Shown here piece after piece: positions 25,839 to 34,269 of a stretch of 64,000 nucleotides of DNA. Source of the stretch: Nemorincola sp044225795 (GTDB taxonomy: Bacteria > Bacteroidota > Bacteroidia > Chitinophagales > Chitinophagaceae); NCBI GenBank assembly GCA_044225795.1, contig JBGAIF010000002.1, positions 434,001 to 498,000 on the forward strand, given 5' to 3'. The notes under the pieces are model-generated. The model saw nothing but the letters and a program-made list of their open reading frames with translations. It searched no databases and had not been told where the DNA came from. Numbering within the stretch: position 1 is the first letter of the stretch; the number at the start of each line of letters is the position of its first letter. The translations under genes were made by a program, and so were the position numbers.

Positions 25839-27275
25839 CTAATTCTGCGCCTGCCAACCCTCTATTGGCGACAGATTCAACTCTTTTGCTTTCTCCAACA
25901 GCAATCTAAAAGCCGCGTCCTTGTCGTTAGGTATAATACCGTCCAGGATCGCCTCCCGTATGGTCATTTTCAACACCCCCACCTCCCGCGATGGTCCCAG
26001 TCCGAATATACGCATGATATCATCACCCGAAACTGGTGGCTGCCAGTTGCGGATCTTATCACTCTCCTCCACTTCTTTAAGCCGTTGTTTTACTATTTCA
26101 AAGTTCTCCAGGAATCGTTTTACTTTCTGCCTGTTCTTAGAAGTGATATCACTTTCGCATAGTATCATCAAATCTTCGAGTTCTTCCCCGGCATCAAACA
26201 ACAAACGCCTCATCGCAGAGTCTGTAATGTCTTCCTTCGTAAGACTGATGGGGCGCAAATGAAGCAGCACCAGCTTTGCCACATACTTCATCTTTTCATT
26301 CTGTGGAAGTTTCAACTGTTTAAAGATACGGGGCACCATACGCTCGCCCACCACCTCATGGCCGTGAAATGTCCATCCATGACCATCCTCATATCGCTTG
26401 GTAGGCGGTTTTGCGATATCATGCAAAATGGCAGCCCATCGAAGCCAGAGGTCCTTACTGCGTTCGGCTACATTATCCAGCACCTGCAGTGTGTGATAAA
26501 AATTATCCTTATGCCCTTTCCCTTCTATGATCTCCACGCCTGCCAGCTCCACCAATTGCGGAAAGAATTCTTTAAGCAAGCCACTGCGGTACAACAGATC
26601 AAAACCTACGGAGGGTTTTTCTGCAGCCACTATCTTATTCAACTCATCTGTGATACGCTCCTGCGAAACGATACGGATGCGTTCCTTGTTTCTGCTGATC
26701 GCTTCAAATACTTCATCGGTGATCGTAAACCCCAACTGGGTGGCAAAACGGATAGCCCGCATCATACGCAGCGGATCGTCGGAGAATGTAATATCCGGAT
26801 CGAGCGGGGTTCTTATGATCTTTCTGTCCAGGTCGCCAATACCATCAAACGGATCGACAAGCTTGCCATAGTCCAGGGCATTAAGGCTTATTGCCAAAGC
26901 GTTTATTGTAAAATCCCTTCTTTTCTGATCGTCATCTATGGTCCCCGGTGCCACTTGCGGCTTACGGGAATCGGACGAGTATGATTCTTTTCGTGCGCCA
27001 ACAAACTCCACATCAAAACTATGGAACCGGAACTGAGCAGTTCCAAAAGTCTTAAAAAAATTGACCTGGGGCCTATGTGGTAATTTTGCCGAGACTGCGT
27101 GTGCCAGCTCAATCCCATCGCCGGTGCAAACGATATCAACATCCTTGGTAGGCCTGCCCAGCAGTTTATCGCGCACAAAGCCGCCTATAAGGAAGCAACT
27201 GACATTCATACCTGCCGCTGCATCACCTATCAGTTTAAATAATCTTAGTTCTTCGTGGCTGCAAACAATATCCAT
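25839..27275 (-). CDS. cca: CCA tRNA nucleotidyltransferase with HD domain
   Basis: This enzyme adds or repairs the 3' CCA end of tRNAs. The class II nucleotidyltransferase head is clear: LIGGFVRDKLLG, the metal-binding DVDIV, and RDFTINALAISL. An HD phosphohydrolase domain follows (WAAILHDIAKPP, then HGHEVVG). I place the start at 27275 (MDIVCSHEELRLFK) rather than the upstream ATG at 27317. The extra 14 residues look unrelated to the family, and a TAGTTTTG promoter-like element ends 9 bp before the 27275 ATG. The gene lies 75 bp downstream of the YrdC-type gene. Confidence 0.93.
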   Translation of the reverse strand: MDIVCSHEELRLFKLIGDAAAGMNVSCFLIGGFVRDKLLGRPTKDVDIVCTGDGIELAHAVSAKLPHRPQVNFFKTFGTAQFRFHSFDVEFVGARKESYSSDSRKPQVAPGTIDDDQKRRDFTINALAISLNALDYGKLVDPFDGIGDLDRKIIRTPLDPDITFSDDPLRMMRAIRFATQLGFTITDEVFEAISRNKERIRIVSQERITDELNKIVAAEKPSVGFDLLYRSGLLKEFFPQLVELAGVEIIEGKGHKDNFYHTLQVLDNVAERSKDLWLRWAAILHDIAKPPTKRYEDGHGWTFHGHEVVGERMVPRIFKQLKLPQNEKMKYVAKLVLLHLRPISLTKEDITDSAMRRLLFDAGEELEDLMILCESDITSKNRQKVKRFLENFEIVKQRLKEVEESDKIRNWQPPVSGDDIMRIFGLGPSREVGVLKMTIREAILDGIIPNDKDAAFRLLLEKAKELNLSPIEGWQAQN

Positions 27276-27284
27276 AACCGGGTG

Positions 27285-27292
27285 CAAAACTA
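27285..27292 (-). promoter_or_regulatory. Candidate internal promoter for cca
   Basis: On the minus strand TAGTTTTG matches TAnnTTTG and ends 9 bp before the preferred cca ATG. Transcription would then begin at or next to the start codon. Confidence 0.4.
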
Positions 27293-27350
27293 AAACAGAA
27301 GCACTATTATGCATCAACGTGCATGCATTTTAATAAACGAATATGAATAT

Positions 27351-27923
27351 CTATCCCCTCAGTACCTGCAATTCACCATCATCTGTTATACGCACGATCC
27401 TTGAGGGGGGGCTTATGGCGTCATCGTCACGTCTGTGATATACCACATAATCAGCACCGGCTACTATCTGCCGGTCTATCATTCGGTATATCGGAGCACC
27501 GGGAGCCCCGCTGATGTTGGCCGAAGTGGATACAACAGGACGTTTGAACCGCTTGATAAGGGCTTTGCAGAACGGATCGGTAGTGACACGGATGCCCAGG
27601 CTACCATCTGCATTCACCACATTGGGGGGAAAGCCCAAAGCGTGCTCATATATCACCGTAGTGGGCCTTTCAAATGACTCAACTATTGAAATAATATCCG
27701 GATGTGGCGCGGGTACATACTGAATGATATCTCTTGCCTCCGCCACCAGCACTATCAGGCTTTTTTCTTTAGGCCTGCGTTTTATCTCAAATATTTTTTC
27801 TACTGCCGACTCATTCAGTGCATCGCACCCCAGGCCCCACACCGTCTCCGTAGGGTACAGTATTACCCCACCCTGCTCCATCGCGGCGATGCAATTCTTT
27901 ATATCACTTTCTAAGTCCACCAT
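27351..27923 (-). CDS. L-threonylcarbamoyladenylate synthase (Sua5/YciO/YrdC family)
   Basis: Enzymes of this family make threonylcarbamoyl-AMP from Thr, bicarbonate and ATP for the t6A37 tRNA modification. The 190-residue protein has the YrdC fold signatures YPTETVWGLGCDA, IKRRPKEKSLIVLV, LGIRVTTDPFCK and STSANISG. It lacks the C-terminal Sua5 extension, so it is the short TsaC/YciO-like form. Its start overlaps the end of the upstream GT9 gene by 13 bp, which indicates co-transcription. Confidence 0.92.
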   Translation of the reverse strand: MVDLESDIKNCIAAMEQGGVILYPTETVWGLGCDALNESAVEKIFEIKRRPKEKSLIVLVAEARDIIQYVPAPHPDIISIVESFERPTTVIYEHALGFPPNVVNADGSLGIRVTTDPFCKALIKRFKRPVVSTSANISGAPGAPIYRMIDRQIVAGADYVVYHRRDDDAISPPSRIVRITDDGELQVLRG

Positions 27924-28909
27924 AACAGTTGTTCATTAGTGATCTCCTTAGCGCACTTGAAGTGCCCTTGCGGGCAAGTCTTATGCCCATGCAGGCCACA
28001 CGGCCTGCAGCTAAGGCGCTCTTTTATTTCCACCACCCGGGCCGATGCTCTCAACGGGCCAAAACCAAAAGCCGGTACTGTGGAACAAAATACGGCGGTG
28101 ACAGGCGCATCAATTGCCGAAGCGAAATGAAGCGGGGCCGAGTCATTGGCATAGTTCATTTTTGCGTCCTGCATCAACGCTGCCGATTGCAGGTATGAAA
28201 GCTTTCCGCAAAGATTCCGTACGTTCTTATTATTCGTTGCTTCTGCTATCGCATCGCCCAGTCCCTTATCACCGGGAGCGCCAATAATATACACGGTAAC
28301 ATCTGCCGGAAGCCTGTCTATAAGATCAACCCATTTCTCAGCAGGAAACTGCTTAGTGTACCATACGGAGGACGGGGCAACACAAACATATGAGCCCGAT
28401 TTGAACCCGGAAACAAACTGTCTGTCTGACGCTGACGGATAAAGTGCCGGCATAGCAGCATCGCCGTCAGTGATGTTCGCTATTAACTGTTGGTTACGTT
28501 CTATTTCATGAACAGGATGTTGCGTGTATGGCTCAGATATGACATGCCTTACCTTTCTGGTATAACAGAAAGACATTGGGTTCTTGTCAAACCCGGCCCT
28601 AATCGGCGCATTGGACATAAATGTGATAAAACCAGATGCCGCGAACCGATGAACATTTATCACATGCGTATATCGTTCATTTCGCACCCTGATGGCCATA
28701 TCCAGCAGGTTTCTTTTCTTTTTCACCTTCTTATCCCATACCAGTAAATTGGTAATGTATGGATGTCCTTCAAGTAAACCTTCATTGCCCTTACGCAACA
28801 AAAAATCAATCTGAGCAGTCGGAAAGGTACCATGCAATTTCTCGACAAGCGCAGTTGCCAGTACCACATCCCCTGTGAAAGCCGTCTGTATAACCAAGAA
28901 TTTATGCAT
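27911..28909 (-). CDS. Glycosyltransferase family 9 (heptosyltransferase-like)
   Basis: This 332-residue GT-B enzyme belongs to GT9, the ADP-heptose:LPS heptosyltransferase family. It opens with the family pattern FLVIQTAFTGDVVLATAL, has PSSVWYTKQFPAEKW in the nucleotide-sugar binding half, and the NDSAPLHFASAIDAPVTAVF motif near the end. The C-terminus is Cys-rich (CRPCGLHGHKTC, then C), a pattern common in GT9 members. It probably adds a sugar to LPS or lipo-oligosaccharide core on the cytoplasmic face. It is the first gene of the leftward housekeeping group. Confidence 0.88.
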   Translation of the reverse strand: MHKFLVIQTAFTGDVVLATALVEKLHGTFPTAQIDFLLRKGNEGLLEGHPYITNLLVWDKKVKKKRNLLDMAIRVRNERYTHVINVHRFAASGFITFMSNAPIRAGFDKNPMSFCYTRKVRHVISEPYTQHPVHEIERNQQLIANITDGDAAMPALYPSASDRQFVSGFKSGSYVCVAPSSVWYTKQFPAEKWVDLIDRLPADVTVYIIGAPGDKGLGDAIAEATNNKNVRNLCGKLSYLQSAALMQDAKMNYANDSAPLHFASAIDAPVTAVFCSTVPAFGFGPLRASARVVEIKERLSCRPCGLHGHKTCPQGHFKCAKEITNEQLLWWT

Positions 28910-28916
28910 CCGCCTG

Positions 28917-28924
28917 CAAAACTA
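28917..28924 (-). promoter_or_regulatory. Candidate promoter of the GT9-tsaC-cca-gmk group
   Basis: On the minus strand TAGTTTTG matches TAnnTTTG and ends only 7 bp before the GT9 ATG, which would give a near-leaderless mRNA. It lies in the 124-bp divergent region shared with the first DUF1573 gene. Confidence 0.4.
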
Positions 28925-28985
28925 CAATTGTAAGGCTTTTGTAAGGTTTTAACAATAAAAAACTGCATTTTCGGATTTTTGGTAC

Positions 28986-28993
28986 TAAATTTG
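28986..28993 (+). promoter_or_regulatory. Candidate -7 promoter element of the DUF1573 cluster
   Basis: TAAATTTG is an exact match to TAnnTTTG and lies 40 bp before the preferred ATG of the first DUF1573 gene. No clear -33 element is seen. Confidence 0.45.
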
Positions 28994-29033
28994 TTAGAAA
29001 CAATCTTATACAATACGGTAAATTTTTGTGACG

Positions 29034-29579
29034 ATGAAAAAAGCTATCCTGTCAATTGGTTTGTTACTGTTGTCTGTGAGTGCAACCCTGGCACAACACA
29101 AAAAACATAAGAAAGACGCGGACAATGACAATCAGCAGACAAGTTCTTCTGTTACTGCTTCAGCCCCCGTTGGATCGGTTGCCGCTCCTGCTCTTGCTCC
29201 CACTCCTGTGACTGCTACTCTGAAGGCAGAGGATATGGAGTTTACGGACATGACACACGATTTCGGCACGGTGGCAGAGGGACCGGACGCCACTTGCATT
29301 TTCACATTCAAAAATCTGGGTAAAGAGCCAATAGTTGTACAGAAGGCGCAGCCTTCGTGTGGATGCACGGTTCCATCGTTTTCGAGCGAACCGGTATTGC
29401 CAGGCGCCACCGGCAGTATCAATGTGGCCTATCATACAAAGGGCAAGCCAACTCCTTTCAATAAGACGATCTCTGTAGTTTCAAATGCAGGAACCAAAGT
29501 GCTCACCATTAAGGGTAATGTGGAGAAAGCCCCTGTGAGTTCAGTACCTGAAGTAACTTCAATGATCAAAACAAATTAA
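29034..29579 (+). CDS. Secreted DUF1573 protein, copy 1
   Basis: The protein is ~181 residues, with signal peptide MKKAILSIGLLLLSVSATLAQ, a His/Lys-rich and then Ala/Pro/Thr-rich linker (~22-65), and one DUF1573 Ig-like domain (~70-160). The domain shows THDFGTVAEGP, FKNLGKEPIVV, the hallmark SCGCTVP and a final TIKGN strand. DUF1573 is common in Bacteroidota and its molecular role is not known. A GTG at 29028 is in frame, but the ATG at 29034 starts the signal peptide directly. It is the first of three tandem copies. Confidence 0.85.
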   Translation: MKKAILSIGLLLLSVSATLAQHKKHKKDADNDNQQTSSSVTASAPVGSVAAPALAPTPVTATLKAEDMEFTDMTHDFGTVAEGPDATCIFTFKNLGKEPIVVQKAQPSCGCTVPSFSSEPVLPGATGSINVAYHTKGKPTPFNKTISVVSNAGTKVLTIKGNVEKAPVSSVPEVTSMIKTN

Positions 29580-29645
29580 GGTCTTTTTATTTTCACGCAA
29601 CCAAAATTTTTAACCAATAAAAGTTAACCACACAAGAATCAGATT

Positions 29646-30179
29646 ATGAAAAAGGTATTCGTAACACTTCTCTGCCTGTCTTTGAGTGCAGCCGCAGTTA
29701 AAGCACAAAACAACAAAACTGCTCCATCTGCTGCAGGCAACCCACAGACTTCAACCCAGATGGCTCCGCAGCCTGTTGCAGCCCCTGCACAAGCTCCGCA
29801 GGCGCCCACTCCACCTCCTGTTGACCCTAATGCAGGTAAGTTCAAGTTCGAAGAGGAAACTCACGATTTCGGTACAGTTCCGGAAGGTCCGCTTGCTGAA
29901 TATGATTTCGAATTCAAGAACGTAGGTAAGAGCCCTATCGTTATCACAGACGCTCACGGCTCTTGCGGTTGCACAGTACCTACATGGCCTCACGACCCTA
30001 TTATGCCAAAGCAAAAAGCAAAGATACACGTTGCGTATACTACACAAGGCCGCCAGGGTCCGATCAGCAAAGACGTGATCATCAACTCAAATGCTCAACA
30101 GAACCCTATGAGGTTGCACATCACCGGCAACGTAACTCCAAAGCCGGCTGAAAATACGGCGGCTCCTGCAGGAAAATAA
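29646..30179 (+). CDS. Secreted DUF1573 protein, copy 2
   Basis: This 177-residue paralogue of the preceding gene has signal peptide MKKVFVTLLCLSLSAAAVKAQ, a long Ala/Pro/Gln-rich linker (~22-60) and a DUF1573 domain with THDFGTVPEGP, FKNVGKSPIVI, SCGCTVPTWP and LHITGN. The C-terminus is Ala/Pro-rich. The linker may let the domain stand off from the membrane or wall (inference). It starts 66 bp after copy 1 and is followed by a strong hairpin, so copies 1 and 2 probably form one transcript. Confidence 0.87.
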   Translation: MKKVFVTLLCLSLSAAAVKAQNNKTAPSAAGNPQTSTQMAPQPVAAPAQAPQAPTPPPVDPNAGKFKFEEETHDFGTVPEGPLAEYDFEFKNVGKSPIVITDAHGSCGCTVPTWPHDPIMPKQKAKIHVAYTTQGRQGPISKDVIINSNAQQNPMRLHITGNVTPKPAENTAAPAGK

Positions 30180-30206
30180 ACTACGCTTTTGCGTTAAAAT
30201 ATCTGT

Positions 30207-30235
30207 AAAATGGTTGGCACATGCCAACCATTTTT
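30207..30235 (+). terminator. Intrinsic terminator between DUF1573 copies 2 and 3
   Basis: The arms tggttggc (30211-30218) and gccaacca (30223-30230) pair perfectly around acat, extended by aaaa with tttt, and are followed by five T. Confidence 0.85.
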
Positions 30236-30270
30236 GAAATAACCAAAGTCTAAGACAACAAAACAACTAT

Positions 30271-30687
30271 ATGAGAAAACTGTTCATCCCTTTATTGTGC
30301 ATGATAGTGGGTTTTTCACTGCAAGCGAACGCACAGGCCAAATTTAAATTCGATGGTGGAGACACGCACGACTTTGGTGTCGTAAAAAGAGGCCCTGTTG
30401 CATTTCACAAATTTGAATTTACCAATGTTGGAGACCAGCCGCTTGTGGTGATGGACGTAAAGCCATCATGCGGATGTACTAATGTAGAATGGATCAAGAC
30501 ACCCGTATTGCCCGGTCAGCGTGGATTCATTCAACTGGGCTTAAAAACAGAAGAGCAGCATGGCGTCTTCAACAAAGAAGTTTACATTCAGTCTACTGCC
30601 ATAGTTCCTAACGGCGAAAAACGCTACACACTTTATATAAAAGGGAATGCCATTGATGACGAACCGGCAAAAACTAAATCAAAATAA
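30271..30687 (+). CDS. Secreted DUF1573 protein, copy 3 (short form)
   Basis: At 138 residues this is the minimal form of the family. The signal peptide (MRKLFIPLLCMIVGFSLQANAQ) runs straight into the DUF1573 domain with no linker. Family positions are present: THDFGVVKRGP, FTNVGDQPLVV, SCGCTNVEW, LPGQRGFIQLGL and LYIKGN. It lies 91 bp after copy 2 across a terminator, so it is either driven by its own promoter or reached by read-through. It shares a bidirectional terminator with the convergent pcm gene. Confidence 0.86.
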   Translation: MRKLFIPLLCMIVGFSLQANAQAKFKFDGGDTHDFGVVKRGPVAFHKFEFTNVGDQPLVVMDVKPSCGCTNVEWIKTPVLPGQRGFIQLGLKTEEQHGVFNKEVYIQSTAIVPNGEKRYTLYIKGNAIDDEPAKTKSK

Positions 30688-30700
30688 CCAGCTTGTTTTT

Positions 30701-30739
30701 AAAATAATTATGGCGGCTCCTGGCCGCCATAATTATTTT
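30701..30739. terminator. Bidirectional terminator between DUF1573 copy 3 and pcm
   Basis: A perfect 17-bp stem (30701-30717 with 30723-30739; GC core atggcggc, AT-rich base aaaataatt) has a 5-base loop. The A/T base of the stem gives a T-run in both directions, and both flanking genes converge on it. Confidence 0.9.
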
Positions 30740-30748
30740 ATGTAACGT

Positions 30749-31432
30749 CTATTTGTTGTTAAAATTACGCCCCTGAAGCATGGGCACAAAAGACGAATCG
30801 CCCATCTCTTCTTCAACAATATTCCCATCACTATCTTTTCTTATGCGTAGCATTTTCTGCCTGGCGTCCTCACCTACCGGAATAATCATGATCCCGCCCG
30901 GCTTCAGTTGTTCTAAAAGTTTCGGTGGCACAAAAGGCGCTCCGCAGGTTATCAGTACCTTATCGAATGGAGCAAATGACGGCAGGCCCTCAAAACCATC
31001 ACCATAAAACCGCTTCACATTCGGATACCTTGACATGAAGAAGAACTTGCCGACATGATCGTACAAAGCCTTCTGCCGTTCAATGGTGAACAACATTACA
31101 CCCATTTCTGCCAGTACACACGCCTGGTAAGCACTACCAGTACCGATCTCCAGTACTTTATCAAATTTTTTCAACTCCAGAAGTGATGTCTGCCATGCCA
31201 CAGTGAATGGCATAGAAATAGTTTGTCCGGACAAAATTGGGAACGCCCTATCCTCATAGGCCTGCCGTTCGAATGCGGGGTCAAGAAAAAAATGACGTGG
31301 AATTGCATTAATGGCATCCAATACACGCTCATCCCTCATTCCCTTCTCCCGCAGGCTTTGCACAAGCTGTTTTCTCAGTCCCTTCTGCAGGTATGTATCT
31401 TCTCTGGGTTTTGTATGCAACATACTCCGCAA
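30749..31432 (-). CDS. pcm: Protein-L-isoaspartate O-methyltransferase
   Basis: This enzyme methylates L-isoaspartyl residues of aged proteins with SAM, starting their repair. The family motif GQTISMP is at residues ~69-75, before the SAM-binding motif I (VLEIGTGSAYQACVLAE). FDKVLITCGAPFVP and LKPGGIMIIPVG follow as expected. The 227-residue length is typical. Met4 (31423) is an equally good start. It is a single-gene unit converging on the DUF1573 cluster. Confidence 0.93.
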   Translation of the reverse strand: MRSMLHTKPREDTYLQKGLRKQLVQSLREKGMRDERVLDAINAIPRHFFLDPAFERQAYEDRAFPILSGQTISMPFTVAWQTSLLELKKFDKVLEIGTGSAYQACVLAEMGVMLFTIERQKALYDHVGKFFFMSRYPNVKRFYGDGFEGLPSFAPFDKVLITCGAPFVPPKLLEQLKPGGIMIIPVGEDARQKMLRIRKDSDGNIVEEEMGDSSFVPMLQGRNFNNK

Positions 31433-31556
31433 AGGTAATTTCTATAATGGAGATTATTAGCTTATTATAAAACAAAGAGATAGCCCCATTGATAAGACTT
31501 AACCACAGGCCCGAAAACTATGCGTAGCTTCAATGTTGCTAAATGTTCATTCTTTT

Positions 31557-32231
31557 ATGGAATCTCCCGAATACATTGTCAGGATACTGGATATAAAACC
31601 GGTAACACATGACGTAAAGTTCTTCAGGATAGAAAAGCCCGCCGGCTATACCTTCAATCCCGGACAGGCAACAGATGTTTCGGTGAACAAAAGCGGCTGG
31701 CTGCAGGAAAAACGTCCATTCACCTTCACCTGCCTGAACGACGAGAACTATCTGGAATTTACGATCAAGGGATATCCCGCTCATCATGGAGTCACGGAAT
31801 TGCTGCATAGTCTGAACATCGGGGATGAGCTCATTATCCGTGATGTATGGGGCGCTATAGAATACAAAGGACCAGGGTATTTCATTGCCGGCGGTGCTGG
31901 TATCACGCCATTCATTGCCATACTCCGCGACCTAAACAATAAGGGTCAGTTACGGGACAACAAGTTGATATTTGCTAACAGATCGGCTGCAGATATTATC
32001 TACAGAGAGGAACTGTCCGCAATGCTTGGCGATAATTTTATCAATGTGCTCTCAAGGGAAAATAATCACGCTTATGAATACGGACGAATAGATGATGCAT
32101 TTATTAAAAAACACATCGCCAACTTTGGCGCGCACTTTTATACCTGTGGCCCCGACCAGATGATAGCAGATATAAATAAGATCCTTACAGACAATGGCGC
32201 CAGCCCGGAAAAAGTCGTTTTTGAGAAATGA
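31557..32231 (+). CDS. FAD/NAD(P)H flavodoxin reductase-family protein
   Basis: This ferredoxin-NADP reductase-type protein has ~224 residues. The FAD domain has the EKRPFTFTCL motif (RPFT binds the flavin) and FTIKGYPAHHGVTELL. The NAD(P) domain has the GPGYFIAGGAGITPFIAIL loop and the terminal strand FYTCGPDQMI. No iron-sulfur domain is attached, so an external electron carrier or free flavin must be used. I start at the ATG 31557 (MESPEYIVR), because the eight residues added by the upstream ATG at 31533 do not fit the beta-barrel start of the family. The physiological partner cannot be read from the neighbours. Confidence 0.82.
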   Translation: MESPEYIVRILDIKPVTHDVKFFRIEKPAGYTFNPGQATDVSVNKSGWLQEKRPFTFTCLNDENYLEFTIKGYPAHHGVTELLHSLNIGDELIIRDVWGAIEYKGPGYFIAGGAGITPFIAILRDLNNKGQLRDNKLIFANRSAADIIYREELSAMLGDNFINVLSRENNHAYEYGRIDDAFIKKHIANFGAHFYTCGPDQMIADINKILTDNGASPEKVVFEK

Positions 32232-32278
32232 TGTCCCCGGCTGCTATTTACTTCGTTAAAACACCGTTAAACCGTATC

Positions 32279-32306
32279 TTGCCTTCCGTTTATGAAGTGA
32301 AGGCAA
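32279..32306. promoter_or_regulatory. Inverted repeat overlapping the histidine kinase promoter
   Basis: The arms ttgccttc (32279-32286) and gaaggcaa (32299-32306) are separated by 12 bases and end 4 bp before the -7 element TACATTTG. The position suits an operator half-site pair or a weak terminator for the flavin reductase gene. Confidence 0.35.
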
Positions 32307-32309
32307 TAG

Positions 32310-32317
32310 TACATTTG
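32310..32317 (+). promoter_or_regulatory. Candidate -7 promoter element of the histidine kinase
   Basis: TACATTTG matches TAnnTTTG exactly and ends 8 bp before the ATG, predicting a leaderless or near-leaderless transcript. Confidence 0.45.
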
Positions 32318-32325
32318 TTTAGCGC

Positions 32326-33624
32326 ATGAAGAAGGTTTTTCCATTGATAGTGGTGCTTATCACGTTGTCTGTAGTGGGCATACTGTTCATACAGATGTCA
32401 TGGATACAGAATGCCATGAAGCTAAAGCATGAAGAGTTCCTCCGGGAGGTGGACAACTCGCTAAAAAGCGCTGCAGAAGCGATGCAAAATCAATTCCTGT
32501 CAAAACAACCAACTCAATTCTTCTCAAAAAAAGACAGGCAATATCAGTTGGAGAAGAATTTTACGACACAAATCTGGTTTACAAGAGATGAATTACACGG
32601 CATCATTTCGGATGCCCTTAGAGAGAACAATATCAAACTATCCTTTGAGTTCTGTATCCTTAACATCTACAAAAACCCTGTTTTTGTGTCAGACGGGTTC
32701 AAATTTGATGACCAGCAGATCTATTCAATAGGCCTCGCTACTGACAACAATTCAATGAACCAGGAAACGTTGTATCTCAACATACACGAGGATAAGAATA
32801 TACTACTCAGGCAAATGAGCTGGATCATTGTGGCGTCTATATTATTTACAACCATAATAATCTCCGCATTTGTGGTCACTGTTCGTACGCTATTCAACCA
32901 GAAAAAAATATCGGAGATTAAGTCAGACTTTATCAACAATATGACCCATGAACTCAAGACCCCCCTGGCAACAATATCGCTTGCAATCGATGCGCTGACC
33001 AACGAAAAAGTGATACACGATGTAGACAAGATAAGAGTATACAGCAGCATGATCAAGGAAGAGAATAAGCGTATGAACAAGCAGGTAGAAAAGATACTAC
33101 AGGCTGCCCGGCTGGAGAAAGAAGAAATAAAACTGAACCTGCAACGTCTCGATGCACATGCTATTATCAACAAAGTGGCCGACAATATAGCCCTGCAACT
33201 CCAGGAAAAGAATGGCACAATAACATTAAAACTAAGTGCCACAAACCCTATGATCGAAGCAGATGAGGTACATTTCTCCAATATCATTTTCAACCTTCTC
33301 GATAATGCCATGAAGTACTCATCGGGCGCCCCGCATATAGATGTAGAGACCTTCGCTCATGGCAACGGCATGTTATCAATAAAGGTGAAGGACAATGGTA
33401 TAGGTATGGACAAGGAAACGCAATCGAGAATATTCGAGAAGTTTTACCGTGCGCATACCGGCAACCTGCATAACGTTAAAGGTTTCGGGCTTGGACTAAG
33501 CTATGTCAAGGCTCTTGTAGAGGCACATGAAGGCCGCATTAAGGTAGAAAGCACTCCCGGAAAAGGAAGTGCTTTCACAATTACATTACCTTCCGCGCAG
33601 GCTGAATTACATGGCGACGCATAA
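32326..33624 (+). CDS. Orphan two-component sensor histidine kinase
   Basis: A membrane sensor kinase of 432 residues. Helix 1 (~4-24) and helix 2 (~164-188) frame a ~135-residue periplasmic sensor region of no family I can name. No HAMP or PAS domain is visible. The H-box FINNMTHELKTPLA places the phospho-accepting His at residue 208. The ATPase domain has NIIFNLLDNAMKYS (N box), KDNGIGMD (G1), the F-box region and GFGLGLSYVKALVEAH (G2). No response regulator gene adjoins it, so its partner is elsewhere. Its last 18 bp overlap the convergent ahpD-like gene. Confidence 0.92.
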   Translation: MKKVFPLIVVLITLSVVGILFIQMSWIQNAMKLKHEEFLREVDNSLKSAAEAMQNQFLSKQPTQFFSKKDRQYQLEKNFTTQIWFTRDELHGIISDALRENNIKLSFEFCILNIYKNPVFVSDGFKFDDQQIYSIGLATDNNSMNQETLYLNIHEDKNILLRQMSWIIVASILFTTIIISAFVVTVRTLFNQKKISEIKSDFINNMTHELKTPLATISLAIDALTNEKVIHDVDKIRVYSSMIKEENKRMNKQVEKILQAARLEKEEIKLNLQRLDAHAIINKVADNIALQLQEKNGTITLKLSATNPMIEADEVHFSNIIFNLLDNAMKYSSGAPHIDVETFAHGNGMLSIKVKDNGIGMDKETQSRIFEKFYRAHTGNLHNVKGFGLGLSYVKALVEAHEGRIKVESTPGKGSAFTITLPSAQAELHGDA

Positions 33625-34194
33625 TCCCTTTATCACTGCGCCCAAACGTATGGCATCATACACCCTTTGCTCTTCAGCACCCAGTTCTTTTACAGAATGT
33701 TCGTGAGATGTAACACATCGTTCGCAGCCATTAACCGCTGAAACGACGAGACTCATCAATTCGAACAAAGCCTTACCCATCACCGGGTTCATCAGCACGC
33801 TCATACGTAGTCCTGCAGGTTGTTTGTTGTAAAATTCAATATCGTGCATCCAATGCCTGAAACGGTAGAAAACGTTGTTCACTGCCATAATAGAGGCGCA
33901 TGCATGAGTTTCGCCTATTTCTTCTGCTGAAGCCCCTTCTTTCTGCGCAAGACGTTCAAATGCCTGTGTTAACTCCGTATGGCGCTCAGTGACGGCCACT
34001 GATAACGCCAGCAGATAGGCTTCCTTTCTGGTCAGGTTACCACTTCCCAGCACCGAAGATACATTAAGCTTCATGTCTTTCAGGTACCGGCTGTTAGCAT
34101 GAGCAAGAGTCTGCAGGCTTGGACTTACATGTTCAGGGTCCATTCCGAGGTCTTGAAGCAGGCTGCTCACTGTTTCATGTTCTATAATTGGCAT
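33607..34194 (-). CDS. ahpD: AhpD-family alkyl hydroperoxide reductase
   Basis: This carboxymuconolactone-decarboxylase-fold protein has 195 residues. The AhpD thiol motif NGCERCVTSHEHS gives the redox pair C157/C160 with H164 following, as in mycobacterial AhpD, which recycles oxidised AhpC. The gene lies downstream of a 2-Cys peroxiredoxin on the same strand, supporting that role. Its 3' end overlaps the histidine kinase gene by 18 bp in convergent orientation. A generic CMD-family oxidoreductase is the alternative. Confidence 0.88.
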   Translation of the reverse strand: MPIIEHETVSSLLQDLGMDPEHVSPSLQTLAHANSRYLKDMKLNVSSVLGSGNLTRKEAYLLALSVAVTERHTELTQAFERLAQKEGASAEEIGETHACASIMAVNNVFYRFRHWMHDIEFYNKQPAGLRMSVLMNPVMGKALFELMSLVVSAVNGCERCVTSHEHSVKELGAEEQRVYDAIRLGAVIKGLCVAM

Positions 34195-34214
34195 AATATG
34201 ATGTGTTTTATTTG

Positions 34215-34242
34215 CGAACGTCCCGCTTTGGCGGGACGTTCG
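34215..34242. repeat. Perfect 12-bp hairpin between ahpC and ahpD
   Basis: The arms cgaacgtcccgc (34215-34226) and gcgggacgttcg (34231-34242) pair exactly around tttg. On the ahpC-ahpD coding strand it is followed by caaataaaac, with no U-run, so it looks more like an mRNA-stability or attenuating element than a strong terminator. Confidence 0.65.
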
Positions 34243-34269
34243 TGTTCATTTCTGAATATTATTTTGGCA

